A stretch of 64,000 bases of DNA from Lepiota brunneoincarnata (GCA_023014365.1 JAEBUN010000061.1:1-64000); one strand, 5' to 3'; positions 20,779 through 33,174 are shown, counted from the first letter of the stretch. The notes: generated from the letters alone by a model not told the origin. Translations and numbers: made by a program.

Positions 20779-23700
20779 TGTCCCCTGAAACTCAGTCAAA
20801 AGTGAGCGCTCCTTTTTCTTAAGCAGCGGTCAGGGCGCCTGATTTTGAGGTTGAAGAGAGGCGAAGACTCTTCTGATGACGAGTTTGATAAAGAGAATGC
20901 CAAGGAATCTGCATTTTGGGACCTTGTGGCGCAGATACCAAGTTAGTTCACCATCGCAAACTGACTACAGATTCACTCAAATATCCCCTAGTGGACGTCC
21001 TGGCAACACCCCAGAAGAAAGTGTCTCACACGCATACAGGAAGCGGGAGCGGTCCAGCAAGAGGAAGAGAAAACGGTGAACTTGATGTAGACATTCTTTG
21101 CTGGCCATTTGTTGACCATTTAGCTTTGCATCAGGATCTGACCACGGCCATAGCCCAATTTCGAGAGGCGCCCACTTAGTGGACCCTCCGGTAGCAGTGA
21201 CGGTATCCGGTGCGGCTGAGGCTCGCAAAAACATGTCGACAGGCAAGGGGTTGCGCTTCACCTTTTACTAGACCTTAAGCTTATACTTGCCGCACTCTTG
21301 CTTTCTACAGCCAGAGTTGAGGAGCATCTCGGTTCCCTTCCGGCAACGCCGAAGAAGCAGAGCAAGACCACCCATCCCCCTTCTACTGGAAGGACAAGGG
21401 CGATTATCGAAGGATTGGAGAGCCTGGCGTTCCTCTCTCCGACAAGTTAGTATCCAGGGAAATATCTGTGTCCCGTTTTACTCACCATCGATAATGTGCT
21501 GTGCTCCTTCCAGAAAAAGAAGGATTCCCCGAACCACCACAAATCAATGCCAGTCCTGCGTCACAAGTATGTGGCTTTTGCATTGCCATGTTTAATTTTA
21601 ACCTTCCTTTACACAGCCGGAGAAAACCGTCTACATTGGTGTCCCCAGCGACGACGACGAAGAAGGTTAGAGTTCCTCCAGACCGTGTCCAGTTTTATCA
21701 ACTTACTCTAGTTCGTGGTCACCTAGTGAATGATAGTGAGCCGATTGTTGCGCTTCGCATCTACAGATTCTCAACCAATTGATAGTACTCTTGGAGACTG
21801 ATTCGTCGCCTCCAACCCGGCCGGCTTCTTTATTCGATTATTCTACTTCCCAGGACTCAGGGTTCCTGACAAGTCCAGCCTCATCCTGGTCTGTCCATGA
21901 TCGCAAAAGTCAAGCCTCGTGGAGCTCGTTGGAGAGTGACTCTGGGATTAATGCCGTCGCAAAGCGCAAACGCTTGGGGTCCAGCGGGGCGCCAGAAATT
22001 TCGGTTCGTAGGGTCGATGCTGGTTCCCCAGCGCCGGCCTTTGCTGGGGACGTTTTCACGACTCCTCGTGTCTTGGAATTTCGGGAAGAGCGCAGACCCG
22101 ATTCGCCCCAGGAACCGCTTCAAACGAGTTCTTTCGCTCTGCCGCCACCGGTGGAGATCCCTTTAGCTGTCTCGGCGCTCTTCAACGGCACTCTTGGCGT
22201 TGATCTCAAGCCGATTATGATTGCGCATTCTGCGAAGGTCCAGGAGCTCATGGATAGGCATGGTATTGCCTGGGGTGTGCAATACGAGTTCGCCCGTGGG
22301 GTTTCCCTCAAGCAGTGGACATGGGATGATGTCTACGATGTTTTTCAGGTGAAACTGAACGAATTCAAGGGCTCAAACGTGGATGCAGCCTACAAAGTGG
22401 GTCCAATCATGTGCAAACGCGAGACGCGCAATGTGAACCTCACGCTATGGTATGTTTTCCGGATATTATGCAGAAATTGTGGTCATAACGTTCGCTAGGC
22501 AAGAATTGGACCGCGAGCAGGCGGCAATCCTTGAAAATAAAGGTAGAGGTCTTGGTATGATGGGCCATTGGCATGGCCAAGATGACTGGTTCGGCGGACG
22601 CATCCAGCAAATCGCCCGACTCTCTAAAGATGGCACGCAGTATCGGATCCACCTTGAGCCCATGGAGAAACGTCGCTCACATCGTTTTTCGCGGTACCTT
22701 GGGTCGCGTCGGGTCCTGCAGCTTCGTGTTACGAGAGACCTCCTGCGAAAGGAAAATGCGCAACTGAAGAACTTTTTAAGGGGCAAGTTTATTTTGTGTG
22801 GACGAGTATACGTCCCTTTCCATGCAAAGGACCGTAGTCTCTACATGGTGGAGACCAACGAAGACTGGGAGCGCAAGGCACGAGTGGAATTCGGTGACCA
22901 ACACCGTGCTTCGTTTGCCGATTTCATCAATTGGCACAACCCTCCCCAATGCAACCATCATCAGGTCCGTCGCGTCATCTTATTCAGTATTGCGCTCATG
23001 GCGGCATCCTGAAAGGCGTTGAGCAAATACGTTACTCGTTATGCTCTTGGGCTATCTACAAGCATACCGATCCTTGAATTCGAGACCGGAAATATTTACT
23101 TCATAGACGATATTTGTATGTTCCATTACCCTTTTTGTGTATTTCTAATCCGTAATTCCGCACTTAGATGGCAGCAATTTCAAGGGCGGAAAGGCCTCCG
23201 CGGAAGAGACAATGACGGACGGCTGCGGTTTCATTAATCAAGCAGCTCTGGTTGCCATTAATGCGAGACTCAACAAACAGAGCCTCCCTGTTGCACTCCA
23301 GGGTCGTATTGCAGGTGCAAAGGGCCTTTGGATTCTTCACCCTAATGATGCAAGTTCGGAGTCTAAGATCTGGATCCGGAAGTCCCAGAACAAGATCCAG
23401 CTGCCAACCCTTGACCGTTCGCACAGGATATTCGAATTGGTTTCTTGTTCACAGCCGTCCTTCTCGGTTTCATTATCTCGTCAAAGTCTCGTCAATCTGT
23501 CGTTCAATGGTGTTCCCGACAGGGTGCTCATAGACTACCTGCAGAAGGGGCTTGAGGACGAGATCAAACCACTTGTGGACTGGGATCGGCCGAAGGCAGC
23601 ATTATATTTGTGGCATGCGATCAACAACGCTGGATGTGTGACTCGGTCCCGGATTGAGCGCGTCACTGCTGGCATCAGTCGTGCACTTGGGCTGACGAAG

Positions 23701-25589
23701 CGAACGTGGAGGGAGGCGGAAGAGAACACAGTTGATAGTGGAGATGTATTTGATGAGGTTAGTAGCACGTATTCTGGGCGTGACGAGAACAGTCAAGGTG
23801 AGCCAACATCAGGATGTAGCGACCAGGCTCATGATTGGCACTCAGTCCCATTGTCGTTAAGGGAGTTTGCTCTTGAACTTGTTCAGTCAGGGTTCCACCC
23901 CTCCCAACTCATGGTCTTGCGAGATAAGTTGAAATGCATCATAGAGCAAGTGATCAGGAATGTGGTCGAGAAGTATCATATTCCGCTGTCTGAGTCTATT
24001 TCAGGGTTTGTTATCCCAGGTACGTCTCGTTGCTTAAGTTGCTGGCCAATCTGACACCCAGATGCTTCTGGTAGACCCTCTTGGTATCCTGGAGGAGGGC
24101 GAAATTTATTATCGGTCCTCACAAAGTCTCCTTGATCCTCGCACACAGAGAACATTTGATGTACTAACTGGCGATGTGGTTGTAAGTGGTCGTTTTGCCA
24201 TCAGCCCTGTCCCACCTAACTCAATCTCTTTTCAGCTGGGAAGGTATCTTTGATTTGTGATTCCCGACGTGGACCCCGTTCTTATATAATCTAGGTACCC
24301 AATTTTCCTTGCCTCAGATCTACAGAAAGCCAAGGCGGTGAACATCCCGGAGTTATACCAGTGGCCAGATGTCATTATTACATCGACGAAAGGGACTAGG
24401 AGTCTTGCAAGCTTGCTTAGTGGCGGAGGTGCGAGTTAACTACATCTTGTTTCATGACGCTTGGCTAAAGCTAGCCTCTACAGACATGGATGGAGGTAGC
24501 TCTCGTGTGGAATACATATACTAGTTGGTCACTAATCTTGGATCTAGATGAGTTATTCATCCTACGTGAACCCGAAATTGTGGAGCCGTTCCAGAGCACA
24601 CCTTTCGTCCCCCCTCCCGAGGATTTGAGCACCAATTTCGAGAAACATGTCGAAACTGTCAATGAGTTTTGTAAACGTGTTGAACACACTCCCCCTGCAT
24701 TCCAACAGGCAGAACTCCAGGACGCCTTGTTACTCAGTCTCAACGAGGACCAGAAGGGGCTTTACTCTTTGTTTCACGGCAATGCAGTTGAAAAGTACGG
24801 GTATAACCACCCCAAGACCATTCGACTTGCGTACATGTGAGTTTCTGCTACCTTTTCGAGGCACTCGACTGTTGACAGGGTTATATCAGGTTTAATACAC
24901 TTTTGGACGCGAGCAAGTCAGGGCTGAGACTCCGAGACGGAATCTTCGAAACAGATAGAAAGGAGTTTGGAAATGGGCCGTTTGTGGAAGACGAGTATTT
25001 CCTCGATCCGCAATCACCCACGAGGCGTCGAAAACAGCCACAGAATCCCGGGCAGACCCCCTCCATTCTCAGTAAGCTTGAAAACGCCGGGCAAAAGAAG
25101 GGGGAGGAGCTCTTGGAGATGCATACGAGTGCTGCGAGGCGTAGCACTGATCAACGTGATCGGGATCTGATCACACCTTACACCAAAGCGGTTGATTTCG
25201 CCCACAGTGTCTACGGGAAGAAGAAGGAGCTGAGATATTTTCTTGACGACCTTTCCAAGATCCGCAAACATGTGGATAAGGCGCGCGAAATATGGTTAGA
25301 GGAGTGCTCAAAATTGGGCCAGGGTACCACTGTGCAAGCAGCGAGGTTCTTTGCGTCCGAGGTGGAGGACATCATAGCTACGAGCAATGTGGAGGAAATC
25401 AAAGCATCCTATGCCTACCGGGAGTGGTCAAGCTCGCCATTTGCGTTTCAAGTCGCATTCAGGCAGCTGTGCGAGATCAAGGGGAGAGCAACAAGAGGTG
25501 GACTTGCTCCGTGTATTAGGGAGATTGACGAAATGAAGACGATCTCAGGCTCTCATATCAGAGCTGTAGAGAGGAGTTATACTGATTAA
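20779..25589 (+). CDS. RNA-dependent RNA polymerase of the QDE-1/RNA-silencing type
   Basis: Makes double-stranded RNA from aberrant or transgene RNA in RNA silencing. The gene has many short introns; the core is clear from 21.8 kb and the first exons (from ATG 20779) are tentative. In order: a Ser/Pro-rich linker; the conserved block HGIAWGVQYEFARGVS (near 22260); LGSRRVLQLRVTRDLL; the MTDGCGFIN motif (23212); DPLGILEEGEIYYRSS (24070); TKGTRSLASLLSGG (24390); and the catalytic D-M-D-G-D followed by ELF. The catalytic bases span three exons: introns 24429-24483 and 24496-24547 flank a 12-nt microexon. A helical C-terminal domain ends at 25589. I see no stop in the spliced frame, so the enzyme is probably functional. 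It lies 5 kb from the retrotransposon. Confidence 0.85.
24484..24495 (+). other. 12-nt microexon coding the RdRP catalytic core
   Basis: ACATGGATGGAG lies between a 55-nt intron (GTGCGA...CAG) and a 52-nt intron (GTAGCT...TAG). With one base from each neighbour it gives Asp-Met-Asp-Gly-Asp, the metal-binding motif. No other splicing I tried restores the motif. Confidence 0.75.
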
Positions 25590-25894
25590 AGCGTTTACTG
25601 GTTACTGTTTTTCGTTTTGCTTTCTTGGTTTCTGCGACGCCTCGCTTATCTTGCTCTATATACCCTGTTATCTGGATCACAGATACTTCATGTTCATTGC
25701 AGCTTGGTTTCAACTGAAATATAATTGCGCTGCTTCATTTTATTATCCTTCCGAAACGTGGGATTTTATTCCCGAAGCGCCAACGAAACACCCAAAATGT
25801 TTGAACACCGACAAGACTTTCTGTACAGTTGACTCTCCAGACACCCACCACCGCCGCCGGGAGCGCTGGCTCTATACCCTCCAGCGCTTTTGCC

Positions 25895-26766
25895 ATGAAC
25901 CTGATGCGCCTGCACGATGACGATAATCTCTCTACCCCAGAATATACGGATGATCCTGTTACAGAAGTCTCAGAAGTCTCCACGCCTATAACTTTCTCTG
26001 CAGATGCCTCCCAAGTCTCCCTGAGCAACTTCTGCCCGCGGATCCCGCGACCGCTACTCAGAAGAGGAAAAAGAAGAAAAAATCAAAGAGGTCTGCCAAG
26101 GCCAAAGAGGCTGTCGCTGCTGCTGCTCTTATGGCGAAAACCCAGGAAGAGGCTGACCTGGAGGATCGCCCGCAGGTTGTCTGTATAAGCAGGAATAAGC
26201 ACTGGCGTTACATTAGCTCTTATCATGTTCGTGTGATTCCTCAGAGTCACTATTCCCGGTCGCTCAATCTCTCTTGGGGTCCCTGGCTCCAACTCCCCGT
26301 CGAGCTCTTGGAGTCTCTCTTCCTTATCAACCTTGACCCAGCCATGCACGTTACTTCTGACATTCGCTCCTCACATTCTCTTGTTACCACATCTCCAATC
26401 AGCCCGTCTGGGAGGCACCGTTCCTTTCCCAATCTCGACGATTACTCCCCGCCCGAATCTCCTCACTATGCCATATCACCTCTCCCCCCGCCACACATTT
26501 CCCGAAAACCCACCCCTCCTCCCATCGATCCAGGTGTTCTGCGTTCGGTGACCACTATAAGGAGACTGATAGACGAGGCCGCAGAGTTGTCCGTTCGTGC
26601 GTCGCCCGGCTTATCTGCGGTCGAACTTGGGTCAATGCGAAGTGGTTCTTCCTATAATGGAAGTTCTTGGGCTGCCACGCAATCTCTAGGGCTCAACCCT
26701 CTGGGACCGAACAGTGGAGGGGGTAGGAACGTTAACATGTCTGCAAATCGGGTCCACAGATTATGA
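25895..26766 (+). CDS. Lysine-rich protein of unknown function, 251 aa
   Basis: Three exons, 25895-26014, 26062-26175 and 26245-26766, with two phase-0 GT-AG introns (47 and 69 nt). The acidic N-terminus (MNLMRLHDDDNLSTPEYTDD) is followed by a lysine run, KRKKKKKSKRSAKAK, which could be a nuclear localisation signal, an alanine-rich helix, the block PVELLESLFLINLDPA, a Ser/Pro-rich stretch and a C-terminal block (GVLRSVTTIRRLIDEAAELS). The end, at SANRVHRL, looks abrupt and the protein may be a shortened relative of a longer fungal protein; I cannot verify that. It begins 305 bp after the RdRP stop on the same strand. Confidence 0.5.
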
Positions 26767-27018
26767 AACCCCGGTAGGGTTACAAGTGGTCTTACACGTA
26801 GTCGCACAGCAGAGTAGTTCTGTACGGTATCTGTATTCCAGAGTACGAAGGTGTAAGAAGTTTTTTCTACTCTAGTTACCCAAGGTCCTTTTATAATAAG
26901 CATTATGTAAGATTATGATGTGTGAGTAATGAGTGGGTGTGATAATGCGGCGTTACAATGTCCCCCTTCCAGACTGCGAAGTCAGTCTCAAACATACACA
27001 AGAGGAGCTCGTGCGTGT

Positions 27019-27465
27019 TCAATTGCCCGGGAGGGATTGGCTCCTCACACGGGGGCGAAGTGAACCGTGTGGTGATGTAGTGTTGGTTGCAGTGGGAGTC
27101 ATATGTTCGTCCTCGGAGTATGAGTCACCATAATCCACGCGCTCTTCAATAGGGGTGGCCCAAGACGGCCCCTCGGTGTGATGGGTATACGATGATTGTT
27201 GCTCCTTGGTCATAGGGTGATTTTTGGGTTGATTGGGTAGGTATATGAATGTAGCGGTGTCTCCTGCTCTTGTCCATCCGTAGTTGTTGCGTGGGTCGGT
27301 GCCAAACCTCATGGTGAGGGTCTTGAAGGAGTTGAGCATGCATGTTATATCAGTGGTGGTAGGGGTACGCCATCCATCCCATTCTGTAATAGCAGTCGGT
27401 TCTCCATGTATCCTGAGGTAGCGTAGACGATGATCATCGGCCTTCTCCAGTGTAACGAGGTCCAT
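27019..27465 (-). CDS. Uncertain minus-strand ORF, 148 aa
   Basis: The frame begins MDLVTLEKADDHRLRYLRIHG and has balanced composition (block SFKTLTMRFGTDPRNNYGWTRAGDTATFIYL) unlike the low-complexity shadows around it. I do not recognise a family. It could be the downstream exon of a gene that also includes 27817-28410, but I could not find a convincing junction across the GC-rich gap. Confidence 0.3.
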   Translation of the reverse strand: MDLVTLEKADDHRLRYLRIHGEPTAITEWDGWRTPTTTDITCMLNSFKTLTMRFGTDPRNNYGWTRAGDTATFIYLPNQPKNHPMTKEQQSSYTHHTEGPSWATPIEERVDYGDSYSEDEHMTPTATNTTSPHGSLRPRVRSQSLPGN

Positions 27466-27816
27466 GGATTGGTGGGGGGACTTATGCGGGTTTCGCCCTT
27501 GCGAAGGGGCTCATCAGAGGGCTTAACCGCTGCCCTAACCCGCCTTGGCTCATGTAGCGACAGAATTAGACTACCTAACTTCTGTGGGGGAGTATGAATC
27601 AATATATTAATTGATCTGCCGGACCGGCTAGCGCGCCGGGGTGCCTCCGGGACCCCGTACGGGTAGGTAGGAAGGGGGGGCTGGGCCTGGGGCATCCCTC
27701 CCACTCGGACCCCTCACGGCATAGTACCTGGTGAGAGGCCGGCCCACTGCGTAGTCTTTTACACTACGGCTTTTTCGTCTGTCTGTCTGTGTGTAATTCC
27801 TTAGCCAGATCCTTAC
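27466..27816. other. GC-rich non-coding segment
   Basis: A compact GC-rich stretch with runs such as GGTAGGTAGGAAGGGGGGG between two minus-strand ORFs. It may be the untranslated part of an old element; I see no terminal repeats. A B-box-like GGTTCGATTCC (minus strand) lies nearby at about 27877, without a matching A box or cloverleaf. Confidence 0.3.
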
Positions 27817-28410
27817 TTAAGCATCAGGCCGGCCGTCTCCGAAGATAGGGCAGCAAGTTGCGAAAGTGCGAGGTCTTGGAATCGAACCAAGATGGTGGAA
27901 TAAATAGTCAAGGACGTATAGGCCATAAGTGTAGGCGTGATCAACCCAGGATAGGGGGATATGGTTGTGGATGAGGGCAGCTATCGCTTGGTCAGTTGTG
28001 ATAATGTCTGAGTCGGTAGTGTTGAGTACAAGTGGTTGGATGCCAATCCGTGGGCCACAATGGGGTCTGAAGGTTCCGCCGTGGGCGCGGATGGCTTCGC
28101 GATAGCATTCTGGTTGGGCAGCAACGAGGGCGAATGCGTGTGTAAATTTGGTTTTCGCACCTTTATGATCTGATTGGCATAAGAGCCTGGCGAGGCTGTA
28201 TCTGAATAGCAATCGCCTATCCACATGAAACGTGTGGTCAGTAACTATGCCTGGGATATGATGCGGTGTTCCTGGGTGACTCCGGTAAAGGATGAGTTCG
28301 GCATGTCGGTCAAGGTCGAGAAGGTCATAAATGGATAGTGTGGGTGCCTTTGGTATCGAGTCCACGTCACGTGTCTGCCCAAACCCGGAGGGGGAACGCA
28401 CAGAAAACAT
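27817..28410 (-). CDS. Uncertain minus-strand ORF, 197 aa
   Basis: Starts MFSVRSPSGFGQTRDVDSIP and continues with well-composed sequence (DLLDLDRHAELILYRSHPG, TTDQAIAALIHNHIPLSW, TYGLYVLDYLFHHLG). No domain recognised. Its first 30 bp overlap the left edge of the duplicated block (copy B); in copy A the matching region is truncated. Confidence 0.35.
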   Translation of the reverse strand: MFSVRSPSGFGQTRDVDSIPKAPTLSIYDLLDLDRHAELILYRSHPGTPHHIPGIVTDHTFHVDRRLLFRYSLARLLCQSDHKGAKTKFTHAFALVAAQPECYREAIRAHGGTFRPHCGPRIGIQPLVLNTTDSDIITTDQAIAALIHNHIPLSWVDHAYTYGLYVLDYLFHHLGSIPRPRTFATCCPIFGDGRPDA

Positions 28411-30093
28411 AGAAGGGTGGTTTACGTTGGAGGTAGGTGCCTACTGTCTGGTTGAGATCTGGACACTCTACACTGTTCAACAGATGCTTTGTTCTTCTGC
28501 ACTCAACCCGAGTGTATGGGTCCTGATATCATGACTGATAAAGCATATTTCACTCATCGACCCTCCACCACGCCATCACAAACTCGTAAGATACCTGCCC
28601 TTCAATGTACTACTAGTATTGAGGCCTACATTCATGCCCCATCGTACCCCAATAACTGCATTACCAGTCGCCAAACCACAGTCAAGCAAGCGAGAAATAC
28701 AGACTTCCTTTTACCGCTCGGATACCCATGAGCTACGCATATATTTTTATCGAGTAGTTCTCATGAACATTATTATTTCATCCGAAGGTGCAATATCACT
28801 CGAGACCTAGATGCCCTCACTTTGGCTACTTCAAACTAGACCCCATTGCTCAAGCACGACGTCCTGAAGAACACGGTTTGCAAATAAACTTTAGAATTGA
28901 AAGGTATGTTGAATTTCGGTAGAAGCTCTCCGCACTTTGGGAACGATCAACATTACATGCACCCCTGCCCGAATTAATTAGCTTGCCATCTCTCGAATGG
29001 GGAATAAAGGGGAGTCATTTCTCACAAATTTGCCATTGCACCAGCTACAACCTAGCCTCTGACACTGCCAATTCTCCGTGCAGCGTGCGCCGTAGCCAGG
29101 GCATACTGACGCACCCGCAGCGTCTCCCAAGGTGGCAGGCATGGGCGCTCTTTCAATGGCGATCACATTGGTGTCTCTACTGTCTGGTTGGCTGGGCGCA
29201 GCCAAGGTTGCAGTGAAGAGCGTGGTGAGCAAGATGAAAGCTTTCAACATGACTGGAGTTAGGAGTGGTTAGTCCGTGGAATGGTACTGATTTTTATACC
29301 TCATATGGTGGCTCTTTGTGGAGCTTTCCTCGCCGGAAAGAGGAACTGTCCTCGTGAATCGTTACTAAGATGTCCACTGTCACCCCAAAGCCCGCTTGTC
29401 CCTAATCGGCGCGCTTTTTCGGCTTCAATGTGGGACTCATCATTGCGGGGGGATTTAATGCACTCGAAAGTAGTCATTCTAATGGCCCCTGTCTCAGGAC
29501 AGACTCGAATAACCCCATGTTCACATTCTCTTAATCTAAAACAAGCACCATCGGCGACTCAGCACTAGTCCGGGGATTTTTCCGGGACGACAGAAGCAAC
29601 CAGAAGGCGAAATGCTTGTGTGGCGCAGACACAAAGGGATGATCATGATCTATCCTCCACAGAGATCGGCCATGTGATCCTCGACTCTGTTAAAAGTACG
29701 TACCCCTGATGCAAATCAGTGGTCTCAGAACCTACTTAATTTAACAGAACCATTGTTCGGATAGAGGGAATGGTCTCTGAGAAGTGATGAGGGCAGTGAA
29801 GTGGCTGTGAATATTACCCGACAAGGGATAGTGAGAATGAAATTCATCTTACAGCTGCCAGGGCTGTGAGGAATTATCTGATCGTGTACAGTGCGGTTGG
29901 AGTGTGGAACGGGGATGAGAAGTATCCCAAAGGGGGGTAGGGGATAGCATATTTGGAATGTGGGGGGTAATTGGATTCGGGGAAGTTGAATTCAACCTGC
30001 AAGCCGATACTCATGTACAATGTCCTTGGTTTTATCACGTCTCTTGCGGGTGTATTGTGATGTCCATCTCAGGATCTTCATCAGCCAAAACGT
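28380..30093. repeat. Segmental duplication, copy B
   Basis: Partner of 18100-19805, same orientation, containing the second secreted-protein gene. Confidence 0.75.
28978..29250 (-). CDS. Small secreted cysteine-rich protein, copy B
   Basis: 90 aa, with signal peptide MLKAFILLTTLFTATLAA and the same C-X6-C-X5-C-X4-C-X2-C spacing (CPGYGARC...QCQRLGCSWC) as copy A. It ends FPIREMAS, eight residues before the copy A C-terminus. Between the copies, residues between the cysteines vary more than the cysteines and signal peptide, as for a disulfide-stabilised export product. Confidence 0.65.
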   Translation of the reverse strand: MLKAFILLTTLFTATLAAPSQPDSRDTNVIAIERAPMPATLGDAAGASVCPGYGARCTENWQCQRLGCSWCNGKFVRNDSPLFPIREMAS

Positions 30094-30674
30094 TACGTAT
30101 CTAGAGAGATAAACTGGGATTACGGCGCAACTTGTCCGGGGTCTACGTATTACGATAGTTGCGCACTTTTTTTTTCTGGAGCTTTATGACAGAGGAAGGC
30201 TGATGACTAACTCCCGTTGTCTCGCACCTAAGGGTCGGCCTTCTCATTTGGCTAGTAACGTGCTTACTACAAGGTGCCATGCGTGCCTGGGGAAATCTTA
30301 TATGCGTCCCATGGATGAAATACAGGATTCCAGTTAATTCGCGGTCCCAGATCTGGTTTGGTTGAGCTAGCTCGAAAGACTGTTTATCCACTGAAACTCC
30401 AGGTCGCTTTTTTCGCTATTTCTTCATGTCTCCCTCGGTTCCGTGTTCTGAAACGGGCCCCTGAGGCATTTTGGGTTGACTTACACTCACAGTTTGCTCA
30501 ACAGACTGCGTTATAGACAGCTAAAGTAAGAAGGGGTTGACAGCGGGTGGCAAAGGACGGGAGCTAAAGGTATGATGGAATCAGATGTTGAGCTGGAACC
30601 CTAACCATAAACAATTCAGAGTCCACTCAGGGAAATGAGGCGTTTAAACGCATAGCCTTCCGGCACGCAGCGCC
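30094..30674. other. No gene recognised
   Basis: Spacer before the NACHT array. A minus-strand 82-codon frame has no recognisable feature. Confidence 0.45.
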
Positions 30675-33174
30675 TTGCACAGCAGCTTGACCCCAACTTT
30701 ACCTACCATCCCAGTAACTCTCATGACGAGTCCGTCTTCAGGAGACCATGAGGATGCCTCCACACCCACCAGTCGGATTCTGAGGTCCCAAAACTCAGCA
30801 CACGCTGAAAAGGGTCCCGGATTTTTCGCTGGCGCTAGGCATTTCACCTTGAGAAACCCGGTGATGAGTATTAACTACCATAATGGCGAACATGGTGAGG
30901 CCCATCAGAACGAAAAAACAAGAAGAACTCACTTGCTTTCCTGGCATCAGCGATCGAATCTCTCGAGAAACATACAATCCGAGGTGCAGAGTTCGACTCC
31001 TCCGATCGTTCACCCCCTCCACGTTGCCACCCAGGTACTCGAAAGACCATTGTTGAGAAGACACAACATTGGCTCAGCGACATCGAACGCCAGAATAGGA
31101 TCCTCTGGCTCGTTGGTTCCGCTGGAGTGGGTAAATCAGCCATCATGCAGACTCTCGCTGAATATGCAGCAGACGCTCCTGGGCCCGACTTGATGTTGGG
31201 GGCGACACTTTTTTTTCCTGGGCCCAATGGACGCAACAACCCCTTGAAGGTCTTCATCACCCTCGCCTACCAGATAGCACTCGTATCCTTGTCATATCGC
31301 GAATTCATTGTACGCGAGGTGGCTGCCAATCCATGACTACCGACGAAGTCGATGGAAGCACAGTTCGTACGACTTTTTGTTGAGCCATTCGCTCGGCAGG
31401 CGGTACATCGAGGGTGCGGGGACCTATTGATATTCCCTGACGGTCTAGACGAATGCGAAGGTCACTCTGAACAGTGTGAGATCGTGGCGCTCATTTCATC
31501 TTTTTCCCTTGCACACCCGAACGCGCCCCTCATCTGGATCATCGCGAGTCGCCCAGAATCCCGCTTGAAAGCCGTCTTCTCTTGCACCACTGTCGTGTCA
31601 AGCTACAAAAAGGAGGAGGTCCCGATTGACTCCAATGAGGCCTGCGACGATGTGGAAAAGTACTTGCGAACGGAGTTCGGGGGGATTCAACAAGATGACC
31701 CGATCGCTTGACTTCGTCCCCAGTGGCCAACCGAGATAGAGTTTCTGACGATCGCTGCTGCCGCGGGTGGGCTGTTTACATTTGGTTCGACTGCAATCAA
31801 GTTTGTCGGCGATCCGATCTATAAGAGTCCTATTTCTGCGCTTGCCCTTCTGCTTGCCACGATCGACAAAGTTTCCCTACGGTCATCGAAAAGGAGGGCA
31901 CATCCGCTTGCTTATCTTAATGCGCTTTATACTTGCACTCCTTCCGAGATCCCCGAAGACATATTGCCTGATACGAATTTCACTCCTCACGAATTATCTC
32001 GTTTTGCGGGAACATCCTACACAAAACCCTCGACAGCAGAGCTTTGCCTTCCTTTGTACCTGGGTCGGGATGCTTCCCAACGATGCATATAGCGCCCTTG
32101 ATCGACTTCATTCGGTCCTTACAATCCCAACGCCTGAATCCGCTGGCCAGGCGCTGTCCTTTCACCATCAATCGTTTTACGAATATCTCAAAGATCCCAA
32201 GCGTTCACGCGCATTTCACGTCAGTAAGACCGACATGGATAAGCAAGAACTCGAATGTGCTCTAAGAATCTTGAAGGATGTCCACCGGGGTAACCCCCAA
32301 GCTCTCAGCAGCTTCGGAACGGAAATCTGATCATGTTCGTTAACCTCAGATACAGTCGCTACAGAGAATTTGATATTCCCCGTCTCCAAAGTGGTTCTGT
32401 CTTGGCCGACTGCCATGTTGATCGCGGTGATGCAAACGACTCTTTACGATTGCGCAGCCTGCAGCACTATAGGAGTTGTTGACCGGTTTAATCCTGACCT
32501 CGTGCTACCAACATTTCAGGATCCAGATGTCGTCCAGGTCATTAAAACCCTCAGTTTTACGTATCCACGGAACATCAGTACTGGGGACTGGTCGCTTGCC
32601 ACTCAATTCCTCGGTGGTGTACATCATCATCCTGTACGTGTCGCTTCCCCCTGTGCCAGAACGATTCTGATCAATGACTATGTTGTCGTCCGCAGGACCC
32701 AAGGGTTCGCGCTGAATTCGAAAGATTGGGTCTGCTTCGGACAATACCAGTTAGAGTGCTTAACCTCGACCACGTTCAGCTCAAGGCGGCTATCTTTGCC
32801 TGCTTCGATGGCGAAGTTGACAAGGATATCATGTTGGACTCCATGCAACAGACGCTGGATTGTCCTCTCATGGTGAGAGCATTACCTGAACCGATGAGAG
32901 GGAAGGGGATCACTAATCATTGCGAGCATTTAGATTGACTATGGTCCTGAACCCCCCAAATTGAAGACCATCGATTTCTATGCTCAATGGGAGAGAAATA
33001 AAATTTGCTCAAATCTAAGGCGCTCCATGATCCAGACCCCGGATGTACCCGTGCTGCATTTCGGAAACGCCGTCGGTGCCTATCTTATCTGCCATTACCA
33101 GTTGCTTGATGAGTCTAAGTGCTGGACATTGTACATTCGCTATCGCCTTCCGGAAGAACATGCTATTGGATGAT
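30675..33174 (+). pseudogene. NACHT NTPase (NLR-like), array copy 1, broken
   Basis: Same exon order as copy 2. The N-terminal exon ends with GPGFFAGARHF; the NACHT region follows with Walker A GSAGVGKSA (about 31115). Lesions against copies 2-4: TGA at 31334-31336 where the others have CGA (NPRLPT), TGA at 31709-31711 where they have CGA (ARLRPQW), and an extra T near 31981 that shifts the frame. Walker B also differs (LLIFPDGLDEC instead of LLIFLDGLDEC). The C-terminal exon (PVLHFGNAVGAYLICHYQL...YIRYRLPE) is still readable to 33174. Both stops are C-to-T changes at CpG. Family members act as NTP-driven switches in fungal self/non-self responses. Confidence 0.85.

Noticed and set aside
27860..27900. 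tRNA-like B box (GGTTCGATTCC, minus strand)
   Set aside because: I could not form a cloverleaf or find a convincing A box; it lies inside an ORF and is probably coincidental.
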